Source: Glomus cerebriforme
Lineage: Eukaryota; Glomeromycota; Glomeromycetes; Glomerales; Glomeraceae
Assembly (NCBI GenBank): GCA_003550305.1
Contig: QKYT01000032.1
Span: 1-54,367 of the forward strand
Length of the DNA: 54,367 nucleotides
Direction: 5' to 3'
Positions 10,667 through 25,098 of this stretch are shown here, piece by piece. Under the pieces are notes generated by a model. It was not told the DNA's origin and searched no databases. It worked only from the letters and a program-made list of their open reading frames with translations. The position numbers and the translations under genes are program-made. The number at the start of each line of letters is the position of its first letter. Within the stretch, counting starts at the first letter, position 1.

Positions 10667-13011
10667 CTAATTAAGTTTACTTAAAATTGTAGGAGCTCCA
10701 GTATATTCTCCTGTATCTTTAGCTTTTGCTTTAATATTTTCCATTATCTCTTTAATTTGAGATCTGTCCAAATCATCCCTTCTAGACAAAATATCTTCAA
10801 TAAGTCCAATTTGTACATCCCCATATGCTTTTTTAAGATTATAATAATCCAAAAATATTGATTTACGTGGACTTTCTACTAAAGTATGTATCCTAGCCAA
10901 TAAATCGAAAGAATTATTTAATTCTTTTGACGGAATATGTTGTTGAAAAAATGCATATGCTGTTCCTTTATCTTTTGCCATGCGTGTTATACATTCTGGT
11001 TTCTTAAATTTAGCTCCTTTATTACGCATTGCTTCAATATATGCTATAATGAACCGCTCTAAAGTATTAGTCATAATTTTATCTCTCAAATATTCATTTA
11101 AGTGAGTACAAAAATCGAAAGTGTAATCCTTTATAGTCTCAATAATTAACAACATTGGATTTTCTTGATACCAATCTAATGTATAAAATTGACCGAATGG
11201 CTTCTTAAGATCATTAAATACAATGTCCAACAATGTGTCTTTAGCTGCTCTTGCAACTGATAGAAATCCTTTCATTGTTTCTTCGAGATCATTGTTGATT
11301 TGATTTCTATACTTCTCAGATAATAAAGGTGCCAGTCGATTCGAAACTTCATCTGTAAAATCTGCACATCGAATTTGATCATTTGCCAAAGCAATAACAT
11401 AATCAACAAATCCCGGTGGTACTTCATCAGGTTTTTCAATTTGTCTCTTCAATTCAGATTTTAATAAATTCATCCAAGTTTGTTGCGTTTCCAACATAAC
11501 TTCACAACATTCTTTCACAACATCTGCTAAAATTTTTCCTTGTCCTGATTCTGCAGCAACGTCAATTTGTTGATTAACAATTTTAAACATATATACTGAA
11601 CCGGAAAGATAATATAGATCACCAGCCTCTTCTGGCGCTTTACTTCTTTCTGTGAAATCTTTAGTTTCACCATTCATCAAATTCATCATCCACTTATCAA
11701 CTAATTCACGAACTAACTTTAGATAATCATTAATCAAATCTTGTTCTCGTCCATCAAGTAAAGGAGGTTCAAGAATATCTTCAGAAATACGAATTTCTTT
11801 ATTCATTCTTTTATAGTATGATCGAATCCATCGAATTAATCTTAATATCGTTCCTGCATCCGGATCATTTTTGACAATTCTATTAAGTATATTATAAACA
11901 TGACGATGATACGCTAAAACAAAAACTGAAAATATATTAAACTTTTTGGGGAAACGTGGAACGATTTCTTGAAATACTAATGCTAAATCATCAAATATAA
12001 AATCTAATTGACCCAATAATTCTACTGGAGTATCCTTATATTTATCATAAAATTCTTCAAATAATTCTGAAATGGAATCATGAAGCTTATCCTGAAATTG
12101 ACTACGAAATGACCTAATTACACGAGGACTTGTTTGAACAGACTTAAATTTTGTCGCAAGATTTTGATGACTATGTCTAGCATGTTCAGCTGTTGTAGCT
12201 CTTTCATCTGCTCGTTCCTCAGCTTCGATCACCTTAACAATCCGGACTATCACAGAACCCTGGCCATTCCTAACTAAATTCATAATATTCTTTGATAAAA
12301 CCCAAAGATAATTCTCAAAATCTTCTGATACTTCATCCAATCTCTTAAAATATTGTTTCAGTGTAATAACCAAATCATCTTGTGATGAAATATTTGCTTG
12401 ATACATTGTAATATCTCTGAATTCCTGTAAACGGAAAAGTTGATAATGAATAAACAATAAATTTTCTGCTGGGCCAAGAATATTTTGCTTTTCGTTTTCT
12501 AACATATTTTGTATTTGATCAACTGTTAAATACATTTCTTGCAATCGTTGAACAGTATCTCGAGTCGCGACAAAATTACGGTGGATTTGAGAAATCTGAT
12601 CAAAAATTCAAAAGTTAATTGTTATGTAAAATCATTTTTTAAAAAAATTATTTTTATAAATTTCCTTGAGTTATTTTATCTTTTTACCTTATTGATCCTT
12701 GGAAAGTGTTGGATCATATTTTGTGCTTCTGAACATAAACGATCTATGGTTTGCATATTATCCTTGATTGTAGCCATTTGTTTTTTGGAAGAAGTTAATA
12801 TATCAATTCCTTCTTGTGTAGTATCTAACTGTGCTTTTACACCAGTTTTGAGCTGAGCGTCAATAGTTGCCTTTTCTATTGCCAATCTCTTACGTAAAAG
12901 ACTTGTTTTTACTAAATCGTCTGGAGATCTCAAAAGTTCTGCTACTCGCGCAATAGCCGCATCTACAGCATCACTCGAAGACTCCATCGATTTAGAAATT
13001 TTACCGCTCAT
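10667..13011 (-). CDS. SEC6: Exocyst complex subunit Sec6/EXOC3
   Basis: Two exons, 13011-12688 and 12595-10667, give 750 residues (yeast Sec6 about 805). The N-terminal coiled coil (AIARVAELLRSPDDL, then LKTGVKAQLDTTQEGIDIL) is the family signature. The rest is the helical-rod Sec6 fold, with acidic-rich stretches and RIRTLVE-type helices near the end. Sec6 is part of the octameric exocyst that tethers secretory vesicles to the plasma membrane, important at growing hyphal tips. The intron (12596-12687) is AT-rich. Transcribed divergently from calcineurin A. Confidence 0.92.
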
Positions 13012-13186
13012 TTTAAATTAGCGTCTTGCGAAAATTACCCAATGATCGGTTTACAAAATAACTGATAAAGTTATGCAGATCAAGATTGTCTCACTTTACC
13101 TAATTTGTGTATCTACAGATATCCAGCTTCCTTGGCGGTTGGCACGTACTCTTTTCTTTTTTTTTTTTTTTTGATTAATAAAAATC
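13012..13186. promoter_or_regulatory. Bidirectional promoter SEC6/calcineurin A
   Basis: 175 bp lie between divergent start codons. It contains a GC-richer stretch (CTTGGCGGTTGGCACG, about 13130-13145) and then a long T tract just upstream of the calcineurin start. No canonical TATA box is seen. Confidence 0.5.
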
Positions 13187-16054
<2,868 letters not shown>

Positions 16055-16662
16055 ATTACTACCTAAATTATTTTGTATATCGAAACGTTCATTTATGTAA
16101 CTTATTTCTTTTTTGTTAATAGAAACATTCATCACTTATATAACACAAAAAAAACTTTAACAATATGCAAAGAAAAGATGTTTTTTTGTTGAAAATTTTT
16201 CGATTCCTTCTCATAATCTTTTTTACTTTTAAGAATTTTTTTTTGTATAGTGTTTTTGAACAAGATTTTTATATATTTTTATAAATATTACCTATTATTT
16301 AAATTCTTCTTGTTATATTTTGTCTTATTTATTTTCAGATTTCAAAATGTAACTTAAATCATTTAGTTATTTTTTTTTTTTTTTTTAATATATTTATATA
16401 AAGAGAAAATTTTAGAACCTTTTGTTGATGTACTTGTGATAAATTTACGTAATCATTCATCTTTTTTGGCATAAATCAAGCAGTAACGCCCGTATGCACC
16501 AAGAGATTTACAGGGGAATAGTTGCGGCAAATGTAACAAGCACAGAATACATTTAGGAAGCACATGACTCAATAAGTCTTAATAATGTTATAAATGATTT
16601 CAAACCAGTTAGTTCACTACCCCTTTACCACTATCAGATTTTCTTTAAACATATTTCATACA
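16055..16662. other. Intergenic, calcineurin 3' end to VAM7 promoter
   Basis: AT-rich, with T tracts at 16375-16388 and a less AT-rich stretch at 16480-16560. An in-frame ATG at 16594 would lengthen VAM7 by 23 residues; the later ATG at 16663 is preferred because it directly precedes the PX domain. Confidence 0.5.
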
Positions 16663-17805
16663 ATGAGTGAAAACATTCAAAATGTTTTTGTTCGAGATAC
16701 TGAAACAAGATTAAAACCAAAACCACATATAGTTTATAAAGTAGAAGTAAATGCAGCAGTTAGGACTTGGTCGGTTTGGAAACGGTATAGTGAATTTGAT
16801 GAATTAAATGATAAACTTATAAGACTTTTTCCAAGTAACCCGCCACCAATCGAAATGCCGGCCAAACATTATTTTACTTCTACTCTTGGGAATCCAGTGT
16901 TAGTAGAAGAAAGACGTAGAGGTTTAGAAGATTATTTGAGAGGTGTACTCTTTCATAAAGATGATCGTTGGAGAGAAACTGATGAATGGAGAGATTTCTT
17001 GGCCATACCAACAGGTCGACCACTTGACGCAGCATCAATGTATACTTCGGAAAGTTGGCTTGATGAATATAACGAAGTACAAGCTAAAGCCAAAGAAATT
17101 AGATCACTTTTGAATAAACGGGAAACTCACATTGCACGTAATGAAGTACAATTGTCACATAATTTTAATTTACAAGCAAAGAAAAATTTGACATTACTTG
17201 GAATGCGTGTGACACAACTTGAGACAGGTCTTAGAGGACTCGCGGAAGGAAGTGGAAAAGATGGAAAAGTTATGTCAGAAGGAGAGTTGAGAAGACGACA
17301 AGATATGATAACAGAACTCAAAGAAGAAAAAGATACTTTGACAAAACTTGTATTGGCAACAAGAACTGACATTAGTAAAGCTGCTACTCCAGCAAGTTCA
17401 ATGGATCGAGCAGCTTTATTCAGACAACCTGATAAGTCATCAATGAATAGAGGAATTGTTGGGAATGGTAATAATAATGGAATTCTTTCTAAAGCAGCAT
17501 CAGCAACACCACCATCATCAAGAAGAGTATTTGGTAATAGTCGAGTTACTATGCCAGCAGAAACTGAACAAACTCGTGGATTGGATAATGATGGATTAAT
17601 TAATTTACAAAAACAAACTATGGAAGAGCAAGACCATCATATTGAACAGTTTAGTGCTATATTAAGTAGACATAAACATATTGGCTTGGCTATCGGTCAA
17701 GAATTAGATTATCAAAATCAATTGTTGAATGAATTGGATGAAGATCTTGATAGAACTTCTGATAAATTAAGATTCACCACAAGAAAAATGAATTCGATTA
17801 AATAG
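16663..17805 (+). CDS. VAM7: Vacuolar SNARE Vam7 (PX + Qc-SNARE)
   Basis: Single exon; 380 residues from the preferred start, 403 from the ATG at 16594. A PX domain fills residues 1-120 (FVRDTETRL, RTWSVWKRYSEFDEL, PAKHYFTSTLGNP, RRRGLEDYLRGVL), which in this family binds PI3P. A helical middle follows, then a low-complexity linker, then a C-terminal SNARE coiled coil with the central Gln in GLAIGQELDYQN. There is no transmembrane segment after the SNARE. PX plus a Qc-SNARE without an anchor is the Vam7 architecture. It acts with HOPS and the vacuolar SNAREs in homotypic vacuole fusion. Intronless, unlike its neighbours. Confidence 0.92.
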   Translation: MSENIQNVFVRDTETRLKPKPHIVYKVEVNAAVRTWSVWKRYSEFDELNDKLIRLFPSNPPPIEMPAKHYFTSTLGNPVLVEERRRGLEDYLRGVLFHKDDRWRETDEWRDFLAIPTGRPLDAASMYTSESWLDEYNEVQAKAKEIRSLLNKRETHIARNEVQLSHNFNLQAKKNLTLLGMRVTQLETGLRGLAEGSGKDGKVMSEGELRRRQDMITELKEEKDTLTKLVLATRTDISKAATPASSMDRAALFRQPDKSSMNRGIVGNGNNNGILSKAASATPPSSRRVFGNSRVTMPAETEQTRGLDNDGLINLQKQTMEEQDHHIEQFSAILSRHKHIGLAIGQELDYQNQLLNELDEDLDRTSDKLRFTTRKMNSIK

Positions 17806-18265
17806 ATTATTACTTGTAAAAAGAGATTCGGAAGGAATTTATTGTTGGAAGATTTTATGTTTTAATTATATAGATTAAAAAAATCATTTTGTATTTTTTT
17901 TTTGTAAAAACTTTCATTTTCATTTTCATTTTATTTTCTTGGTAGAAAATTTTTTTATATTTCTTATATATTCTCAAACATTATTTATCAGTATATTACA
18001 GTTATTGCAGTAAATGAGTTATTATACAATAATAATAAAAATTATTTGATATAATTTCAGTTGAAATAAAATCGTGATGTTTAAAGCAACAAATATGTAA
18101 ACTAACTAATTTTAGTTTAGCTTATTTAAAAATAATTATCCATCAGTTATTCAAAAATCCGGTCCATGAAATTTTATCGGACTTTTCCAAAAATTCCGGT
18201 TATCCCCGTTGGCTCATTTTGTGAGAAAAAAAATTTTCCCGAATGTCATTTCAAATTACTAAAAT
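17806..18265. other. Intergenic, VAM7 to F-box gene
   Basis: AT-rich 3' region of VAM7, then a less AT-rich block (18160-18235) just upstream of the next start that probably holds its promoter. No gene or repeat is recognised. Confidence 0.4.
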
Positions 18266-19728
18266 ATGCAAAACGAAGTTGAAAGTGTATTGTCCCAATT
18301 TAAAAGTCTAGATAGAGAGAATCGTAAAGTCTTGTAAGTGAAAAAAAAAAGTTTTTTTTTGGTGAAATATTTCTTTTTAAAGTCTTAAGTGTAAAGAAGA
18401 ACAGTCCTTTATATCTTGTAGCTTATTGTCTTTCGTTGAAGAATGTGATCCACACGAAATTTTTATCTTACAAAAAATATTAAAGTCTAAAGGCCTTGGT
18501 ATGTTTGATATTATTGGAGCTTTACCGCCCGAACTTTCAGTAAAAATATTTGCATTTCTCAACGGTAAAGATTTATGTACCTGTCGTGAGGTAACTTGAT
18601 TTCTTACATCTTGGTTTTTTAAATATTTTTGCATATAAAATTTGATGCATATAATATTTTAATATTTAGGTTTGTAAAACATGGATGAATATTACTAATG
18701 AATCTACAATATGGAGGTTAAAATGTTTAGAAATGTTATACATAAACCAAGGTATAACAACAACAGCACAAAATATGAATATTCCAAAAGAAGGATGGAA
18801 AAAAATGTATCAAAAACAATATCGAAGAGAAATAAATTGGAACAGTGGACAAACTCAAACGGTAAAATTTCTTTTGGGCCATAGAGAACGTATAACTGAT
18901 GCAAAATTAAAGGAAAATATTTTGGTAACTGGGTCAGCAGATAGAACAGTACGAATTTGGAATATCGAGACTGAGGAATGTATTCGTACATTGTGTGGAA
19001 ATTCTTTTAGTTGTGTGGATTTCTTGCTTGAAGAACAAATTGTAGCTGCTTCTACATTTTTTCGGGCATCCTTCATCTGGAATATGGAAACCGGCGAATT
19101 GTTAAGAGAATTGAGTGGACATGTTAGTGCTGTAAGATGTATTAGTTTATCTAGATCATATGTTGCATCTTGTGCATTTGATGGAAGCTTAATTGTTTGG
19201 AATTGGGAAACAGGAGAAAAAATAGCAACAATACCAGCAGAAGCAACGGCCATTCGAATATTTGAAAATACAGTTTTGTCTCATAGCAGTTCAAGTATTA
19301 AAGCATTTGATATACCGAGTGGAAATTGTATCTTTTCAACCGCTTTTAATGAAGGACAATTGGGATGGAATTATATTCAAAATTATCTTTCATCAAAAAG
19401 CGCAGAAGAAACGATGGATGAATTTCCTGATCAGATAATATTATCGCCAAATATTTTAAATACGATAAGAAATTATTCAAATTCTCGAGTTCATAACTTT
19501 GATACAAGAAGAGGAAGAATGGTAAGCGTTAGTAACCGGGAATCTTCTGAAGATATTTTACAATTGATTATACTTAATGAAACAAGTCAACCTAAAGAAA
19601 TAATATATCCTAAAGGGACAGATCTTAATAAAGAGATTTTCAGAACTTTAAATATAGATCATCGACGTATAATAGTCGGTTGTTTAAGTGGAACAATTGC
19701 TATTTTAGACTTCGAAGAAGAATCATAG
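18266..19728 (+). CDS. F-box/WD40-repeat protein
   Basis: Three exons, 18266-18333, 18422-18590 and 18670-19728, give 431 residues. An F-box occupies about 51-95 (DIIGALPPELSVKIFAFLNG, then CREVCKTW). WD40 repeats follow, with clear blades LLGHRERITDAKL..TGSADRTVRIWN, ASFIWNMETGELLREL and ASCAFDGSLIVWNWETGE; later blades are divergent. The architecture is that of Cdc4/Met30/Fbxw-type substrate receptors of SCF ubiquitin ligases. The specific orthologue and substrate cannot be named. The arginine pattern of Cdc4 blades for phosphodegrons is not evident. Its stop is 32 bp from the stop of the convergent SWI5 gene, so the 3' ends of the two transcripts must overlap or abut. Confidence 0.88.
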
Positions 19729-19760
19729 AAAAGCTATTATTTATTGTTTAAAATTTATTT

Positions 19761-20559
19761 TTAATCATTTAGCTCAAGTCCAAACTTTTTATACATCTCT
19801 CTTGTTGTTGTTCCTTCAATTTCCGCACACTTACCAAGCAACATTTGTCCTACATCTTTTATTTCGTTATATTCGTGCAATTGACGGTAGTGATCATTCA
19901 ATGTCTTTTGTACGTCCAAATTTCCTCTTTTGAAGAAATAATTAAAATATTAAAAAAAGGTCAATATCAATTTCTAAAATATATACATACCGTAATTTTT
20001 TCTTCAATTTTAATTCAACATTGTTCAATTCATAAAGTTGATTCTTAAGTGATTGAATCTGAGAATTAAGAGAATTAAGATCAACTGATTTAGAATTCAT
20101 CTGTAGATTTGATTCTCCTAGTAAATTGCTCTGTATTATTAATGTGAAAGTTTAATTAAATTTAAATTAAAATATTTAAATTACATATAATTAAAATAGA
20201 CTATATTTACTTTTAATATCGGTATCGATACATCATCCTTTTCTCTTTCGATTTTATTAAAATATAAAGTTACAGTATCTAATGGTATGTCCAATAAAAA
20301 CCCGTTTACTTCTACCTTTTTTTCTAGTCTTTTAACAAAAAAAAAGAGGAAACTTTCGGGTTTGAAACTTTTACTTTTTAAAATTACACGTTAATACGTA
20401 CATGATACCTTCAGTGACCAACTCCTGAAGAATAGTGCTATCCCCAAGTTGTTTATTAAGTTCGTAAACCGAAACCGGACGCGTATTTCCTTCTTGAATA
20501 ATATAGCTTAAAGCCCTTTCCTTCTTTGATTTTATATCATTCATAGTTTCATAATTCAT
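19761..20559 (-). CDS. SWI5: Swi5/Sae3-family recombination mediator with N-terminal extension
   Basis: Four exons: 20559-20390, 20328-20211, 20130-19991, 19926-19761, giving 197 residues. The C-terminal 85 residues match Swi5: a leucine coiled coil (LNSQIQSLKNQLYELNNVELKLKK in part) and then LHEYNEIKDVGQMLLGKCAE..EMYKKFGL. Swi5 with Sfr1/Mei5 stimulates Rad51/Dmc1 strand exchange. About 100 residues precede this (KERALSYIIQEG, VSVYELNKQL, LQELVTEGIMYVLTLEKK) and look like a small helical or winged-helix domain absent from the short yeast proteins. The second exon's donor (AC|GTGTAA) was chosen by phase and is the weakest part of the model. Confidence 0.8.
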
Positions 20560-20881
20560 GCTATATGTTTTAAGTTTCGGGTCGTCGATTGAAAATTTTT
20601 TAATACATATGTATAAGAAATCAATATATCATGAAAAAAAAAATGTATCCGTATATTTGAATTACAAATCACGTGAAGATACTGGATACTTTAAAATATG
20701 ATCGCAAATGATCAGCAATGCGCCGCAGACAAAATTTGTAAAGATGTCAATCAAACAATATGCAAATGACAATGCCAAGTTAGGCAAAAGTTATTTATAT
20801 AACCATGTGTAAATAAGATCTGCGATCAGTTCGATTATATTTATTTTATTATACTATATATAATTTTTCCCAATGATTCTG
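20560..20881. other. Spacer between SWI5 and the tail-anchored protein gene
   Basis: 322 bp, AT-rich, holding the SWI5 promoter. A TCACGTGA palindrome lies at 20669-20676 and a GC-rich patch (CAGCAATGCGCCGCAG) near 20713. No gene is seen. Confidence 0.4.
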
Positions 20882-21656
20882 TTATTGTATTAAACCATAG
20901 ATTCTGCCAGTGATTCTGAAAGCAACTTTCCTATATAGAAGACGCCCTACCATAAGTTGAATAGCCCAAATAAAAACCGCAATCCATAATGTCATAACAT
21001 CTTCAAATGTTGGTTCTGAATTCGTAGGAGAGTCATCTGAAAAAATTAATTTTGTTAGTTTAATATAAAACGAAAATAATGTACTCAATTATTTACCTAT
21101 TTCAACAAAAATTTCCATGAATTCTTCTCGATCTTTATCAAACACTACATTCAAATATTCTTTTAATGGATCTATATAATTTAATTCCATTTTATGTGCT
21201 ACTATCATCGCTGCGACTAGATCTTGAAAATTGTTATCTTTGGAGATGGCGATGGAATCTCTTTGAGAAGTGTTCCTTAAATAAGAATAAAATCGCTTAA
21301 CATTAACAAGCTCTTTTTGAATGTGACCAGCGTATGCGACATACACCCCATCAAGATTTGTGAATTGAAAAATAGGACAATGATGTTTTTGATTATTTGG
21401 AAGGTGGAGAATGGCTAATCGATCAGTTGGAGTTACTAAAGTCATGAGTTGATTCTGAGTAGTATAAGGTTCAAGTCTTTTCCCTACATAAGAAAGGCAA
21501 CGAGCGACTATAAAATATACAAATTATATGTTTAATCGATATCTTTATTAAATGTGTATAAAATGACAAGTTTCCTTTTATCAAATACTTACCATGAAGA
21601 CATAGAAACCGATAACACTTGCGTGCCGATTCATAAGCGAAATGGCTTTCTTCCAT
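20882..21656 (-). CDS. Unknown protein with one C-terminal membrane segment
   Basis: Three exons, 21656-21593, 21507-21097 and 21036-20882, join in phase to 209 residues. I do not recognise the family. It begins MEESHFAYESARKCYRFLCL, with no signal peptide, and has a soluble middle of about 140 residues that is rich in K/E and helical near the end. It ends with one hydrophobic stretch (LWIAVFIWAIQLMVGRLLY, about 177-195) and a short basic tail (KVAFRITGR). That topology suggests a tail-anchored protein facing the cytosol (ER, mitochondrion or peroxisome). The phase-consistent splicing and the sharp end of the hydrophobic segment argue that it is a real gene. Confidence 0.7.
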
Positions 21657-22228
21657 TTTTTTTTAAAAAAAAAAAAAGTTTAAAAATTGATTTTTTTTTT
21701 TTTTTGGTTAAGCAAATGATTCTTGAAATTGTGGGAACAATAACGAGAACCTTTTTTTTCACGCTTCCAATATTACCGGTTACCTGTTAAAAACTTATCA
21801 TTGAAACAACCTATGTAATATTTATTCATATTTATACTATATTTACACTATTGATACTATTGATATCTAAAAGTGTGATACAGAATTTTAACAAAAAAAA
21901 ATGCATATTGTTTCCTACTTGTAAAATACTGTGAACATTACTATAAATATATGTCATCTAACTGTCTTTAGATGTGCACGGTGTCATTGCACGTTTTCTT
22001 AAAATTTTGCTATTCTAAATTAATTTTACTCGCGTTTAATAATTTTGATAGATTTACCCAATAGTTAATATATTGATGTACTTTATGTGGTGTAATTAAA
22101 AAATATAAATATAATTACATTTTATTCAACGCGTCATTTTACGCGTCATTTGCTTTAAAAAAAATATAAATAAACTGTGATAAATTTTATAATAATTGGG
22201 TAGAAATTTTGCAAGTTCAATTTCTCAA
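21657..22228. other. Divergent intergenic region, tail-anchored gene / CENP-P
   Basis: AT-rich, with T tracts near 21690. The direct repeat ACGCGTCATTT occurs twice (about 22130-22150), with ACGCGT cores that match MluI cell-cycle boxes of yeast (binding site of MBF). That would suit a centromere gene, but this is motif matching only. Confidence 0.4.
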
Positions 22229-23831
22229 ATGAACAAACACCCTTTGAAGGAAAAAGCGGATTCTATGGCTGCGAAATTATCTATGATAACAAAGGAGTTT
22301 GTGAGTTTTGTTTTACGTAACTTTACAAAAGTTGTCTGAATATAATTGATAAAATAATTCTCTTCATAACAACAGTCTTTCATATCTCCTCCGAAAAATT
22401 CTCTTGATAAATTGGTTGAAGATCAACAGCTCATGATGATTATGGAAGATGAAATAAATAATTCACAAAAAGAAAAATCCACTCTATTACTCCAAATACG
22501 TAAAATTAAAAATGAAATCGAAGAATTACAAAAAAATATTAATCGGACGTGTCAAGAGAATAAGACTTTTTTAATGTCTGATCAAGATGCATTGATGTAT
22601 CCTGAGGATATTTAATTGAATATGCATTGTAAAAGAAATATTAGATCTTACATTTAAAATTGTTTTAAAGTAACAAGTTGCTTAGTATAAACGATCAATC
22701 TCTTTTAATGTCCATTGGTACATCCTTACAAGTTGAATCTAGACAACAAGATGAAACTGATAATACTGATAACTATAGTCTTCGAGCGAGGAATGTAAGT
22801 TTGAATTCTCTGCTTTAAATTACACATGTTACACATTTTAAATGGCTTACGATGGATTATTTTACATAAGATTGAACGGTTAATAAACTTTACAAAAATC
22901 AATTTCTTAAAATTTAGTAATAACTTGATTGAAACTGATGGAGGTAGGTAGCATTAATCGATGTATTTACAATTTGATATTATTCTAATTTTTTTTTTAT
23001 TTTTGCAGATCGTATTCGTTGTTATAATCATATAGGGAATTCCTATGGTATCAACTTCTGTATTGAATTTGAAGTTAATGAAACTAATCTGGTTATCAGA
23101 AAACTAAAAATCAAAGTAGATTCTGGTGTAAAACGAGAGATAGGAAAATTGATTGAAAAGTGAGGAAAATAATTATAATTAATTGATTTTACTTATTTGT
23201 TTATTAATACTTATTTGTTTATTAATAATTATTAATACTTCATAATAGTGTTGAACGCGACAAAAATCTGCTGATTTTTTTCAGAGGGTTTATTGAGTAT
23301 ACGCGATTGAATCATCAACGCAAACTATTATTTGATATACTGAAGAAAAAATATCCTATTTTAACTTTGCCAAGTTTTCATAGTCATAACTCTTTTACCC
23401 AAGATATTTCATATTTGTGTGTTGATGTACATCCTTTGTTAAGATTTTCAGATAAAAGGTTTGAATGAGTTGCTTCTTACGTTCACTTAAAATATATTTT
23501 TTATACTAAATCTTTATTATTTTAGCAAAATTGGACCAGAATTAATATTGTCATGGAATTTAAATATTACCTCATCTGGTCATGTCCTTCCTGATGTTCA
23601 AATGTATGCACGAATGCCACACCAATGTAAGTATGCAATTTATCTATGTATGTTTTTTAAATTCGAAACATTTATTCATTCATTATATGCAATTCATTAG
23701 GGACATTACTGGACGAAAAGCATATAATTGATCAAATACCATCCAATTTCCAAAATCTAGCCGAGATAAAAGGAATTCAGATAGCCATTGAAATGATCAT
23801 AAAAAGCCTTTTTAAAGTTCGTGAATTTTGA
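22229..23831 (+). CDS. CENPP: Inner kinetochore protein CENP-P (Ctf19-like)
   Basis: Eight exons: 22229-22300, 22376-22548, 22671-22794, 22871-22943, 23009-23159, 23249-23458, 23526-23626, 23701-23831, giving 344 residues and ending in TGA. The N-terminal third is a coiled coil (QIRKIKNEIEELQKNIN). The C-terminal half matches CENP-P: ERDKNLLIFFRGFIEYTRL, then KKKYPILTLPS, PELILSWNLNITSSGHVLPDVQ and a final DQIPSNFQNLAEIKGIQIAIE. CENP-P pairs with CENP-O through tandem RWD domains in the COMA/CENP-O complex. The end of the second exon is the least certain: the donor AC|GTGTCA was chosen because it alone keeps the frame; reading on would stop at 22615. Confidence 0.82.
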
Positions 23832-24381
23832 TAAAAAAAACAAATGATTTTTTTAGATTTTTTAGAGTGATCAATTATAACAAGTTCATTTCAAGTTATT
23901 TGTTACATTATAGAAATAATATAAATTCATTTTTTATTTTAATTCTTTTTCTATTCTAATAATTGATATTATCATACATAATTATTATTTAAGAATATCA
24001 TCAGCAAATGAAAAATATACTAATACAAAGAAAATTGGGATATATTTATTTTCTGGATCTTAAAAACAATTTATTCAACAATATTACTATATATAATAAT
24101 TCCAATGAGTTGTTGATCCTTTATAGTAGCAGCTCAATATTATTATATGCATAAGGAACATATTATAATAAAGAGATGTTAGATGTTCAAAAATAACCTG
24201 AAAAGGGATAAACAAAAATATAAATGTGTGCAAAAAGTAGTATCAAAATACTAGAGCGTAGAATTATGAATATTTATACCTACGATGAAACCTGTCCGTG
24301 GACATTTAGGCCATCATCGCTTATTATTTAACCTAACGGTTATTCAAAACAAGAAAAGGACCAACATATTCATAATAGAAT
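23832..24381. other. Convergent 3' region, CENP-P / HAPSTR1-like
   Basis: 550 bp between two stop codons, AT-rich, presumably two 3' untranslated regions. No repeat or gene is seen. Confidence 0.4.
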
Positions 24382-25098
24382 TTATTCTTCCTTACGTAAC
24401 CTTCCTTTCTTAGTGGGAGGTTCGTAATATGAACATTCAAAAGATGTAGATCGACCTAAAAAATTCAATTCGTTTGAACCATTATACCGTCTTTTTAAGC
24501 TATCATTTCCAACCAAGATACCAATTCCTCCTTGACCTGTATCAATACAATCAATTTCGCGCTGAAGAGGGTTGTACAAAACATGATCTGGAAAAGAAAA
24601 ATTAAATGTCTCATGGTTATTTTCGAATGTGTTGGCTGAGGTTGGCGGAGTGTTAGGGGCTGGGTATACTTGAACATTAGAAGTTTGGAAGGTTGAAATT
24701 TGTTCAGGTAAAAACTGTTGCTGATGCTGGTGTTGCGATTGTTGTGATTGTAAACGAACATTTATTCCTTCATCCCGATTCCTTCGAGATACTAATTTTA
24801 ACTGTTCTGTTTTAGAATTAATGAAATTGCACAAATCTTGCACTGATATGAACGCGTCCCGTCCATCTCCGCCTATTTGTCTTCTTTGTTGGACACTAGG
24901 ATGGGAAGAAACGAAGCCCATTAAATCTTGTAGACATTGTTCATATCCAGTATTATGATATTTCGTTTTTTGATTCAAAGAGGTTTTGTAGAGTTGCGCT
25001 ACAGATTCAGCAGCTACACGGAAGGACGCCATTAGCGTCTCTTCAGGTGACTCTTCAGGACATCCTCTGATGTCGGGTGACTGGCCAGATTGTTCCAT
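24382..25098 (-). CDS. HAPSTR1/C16orf72-like protein (DUF4588 type)
   Basis: Single exon, 238 residues. Residues about 24-70 (LMASFRVAAESVAQLYKTSL, then YEQCLQDLMGFV) match the conserved helix pair of the animal HAPSTR1/C16orf72 family, which in animals works with the HUWE1 ubiquitin ligase in stress responses. The middle is Gln/His-rich (QSQQSQHQHQQQ). The C-terminus ends in a basic PPTKKGRLRK segment that looks like a nuclear localisation signal. Family assignment rests on one short conserved block, so function in this fungus is an inference. Confidence 0.6.
   Translation of the reverse strand: MEQSGQSPDIRGCPEESPEETLMASFRVAAESVAQLYKTSLNQKTKYHNTGYEQCLQDLMGFVSSHPSVQQRRQIGGDGRDAFISVQDLCNFINSKTEQLKLVSRRNRDEGINVRLQSQQSQHQHQQQFLPEQISTFQTSNVQVYPAPNTPPTSANTFENNHETFNFSFPDHVLYNPLQREIDCIDTGQGGIGILVGNDSLKRRYNGSNELNFLGRSTSFECSYYEPPTKKGRLRKEE

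Noticed and set aside
16594..16662. 23-residue extension of VAM7
   Set aside because: It precedes the PX domain directly with a hydrophobic stretch not known in Vam7; kept as an alternative start only.
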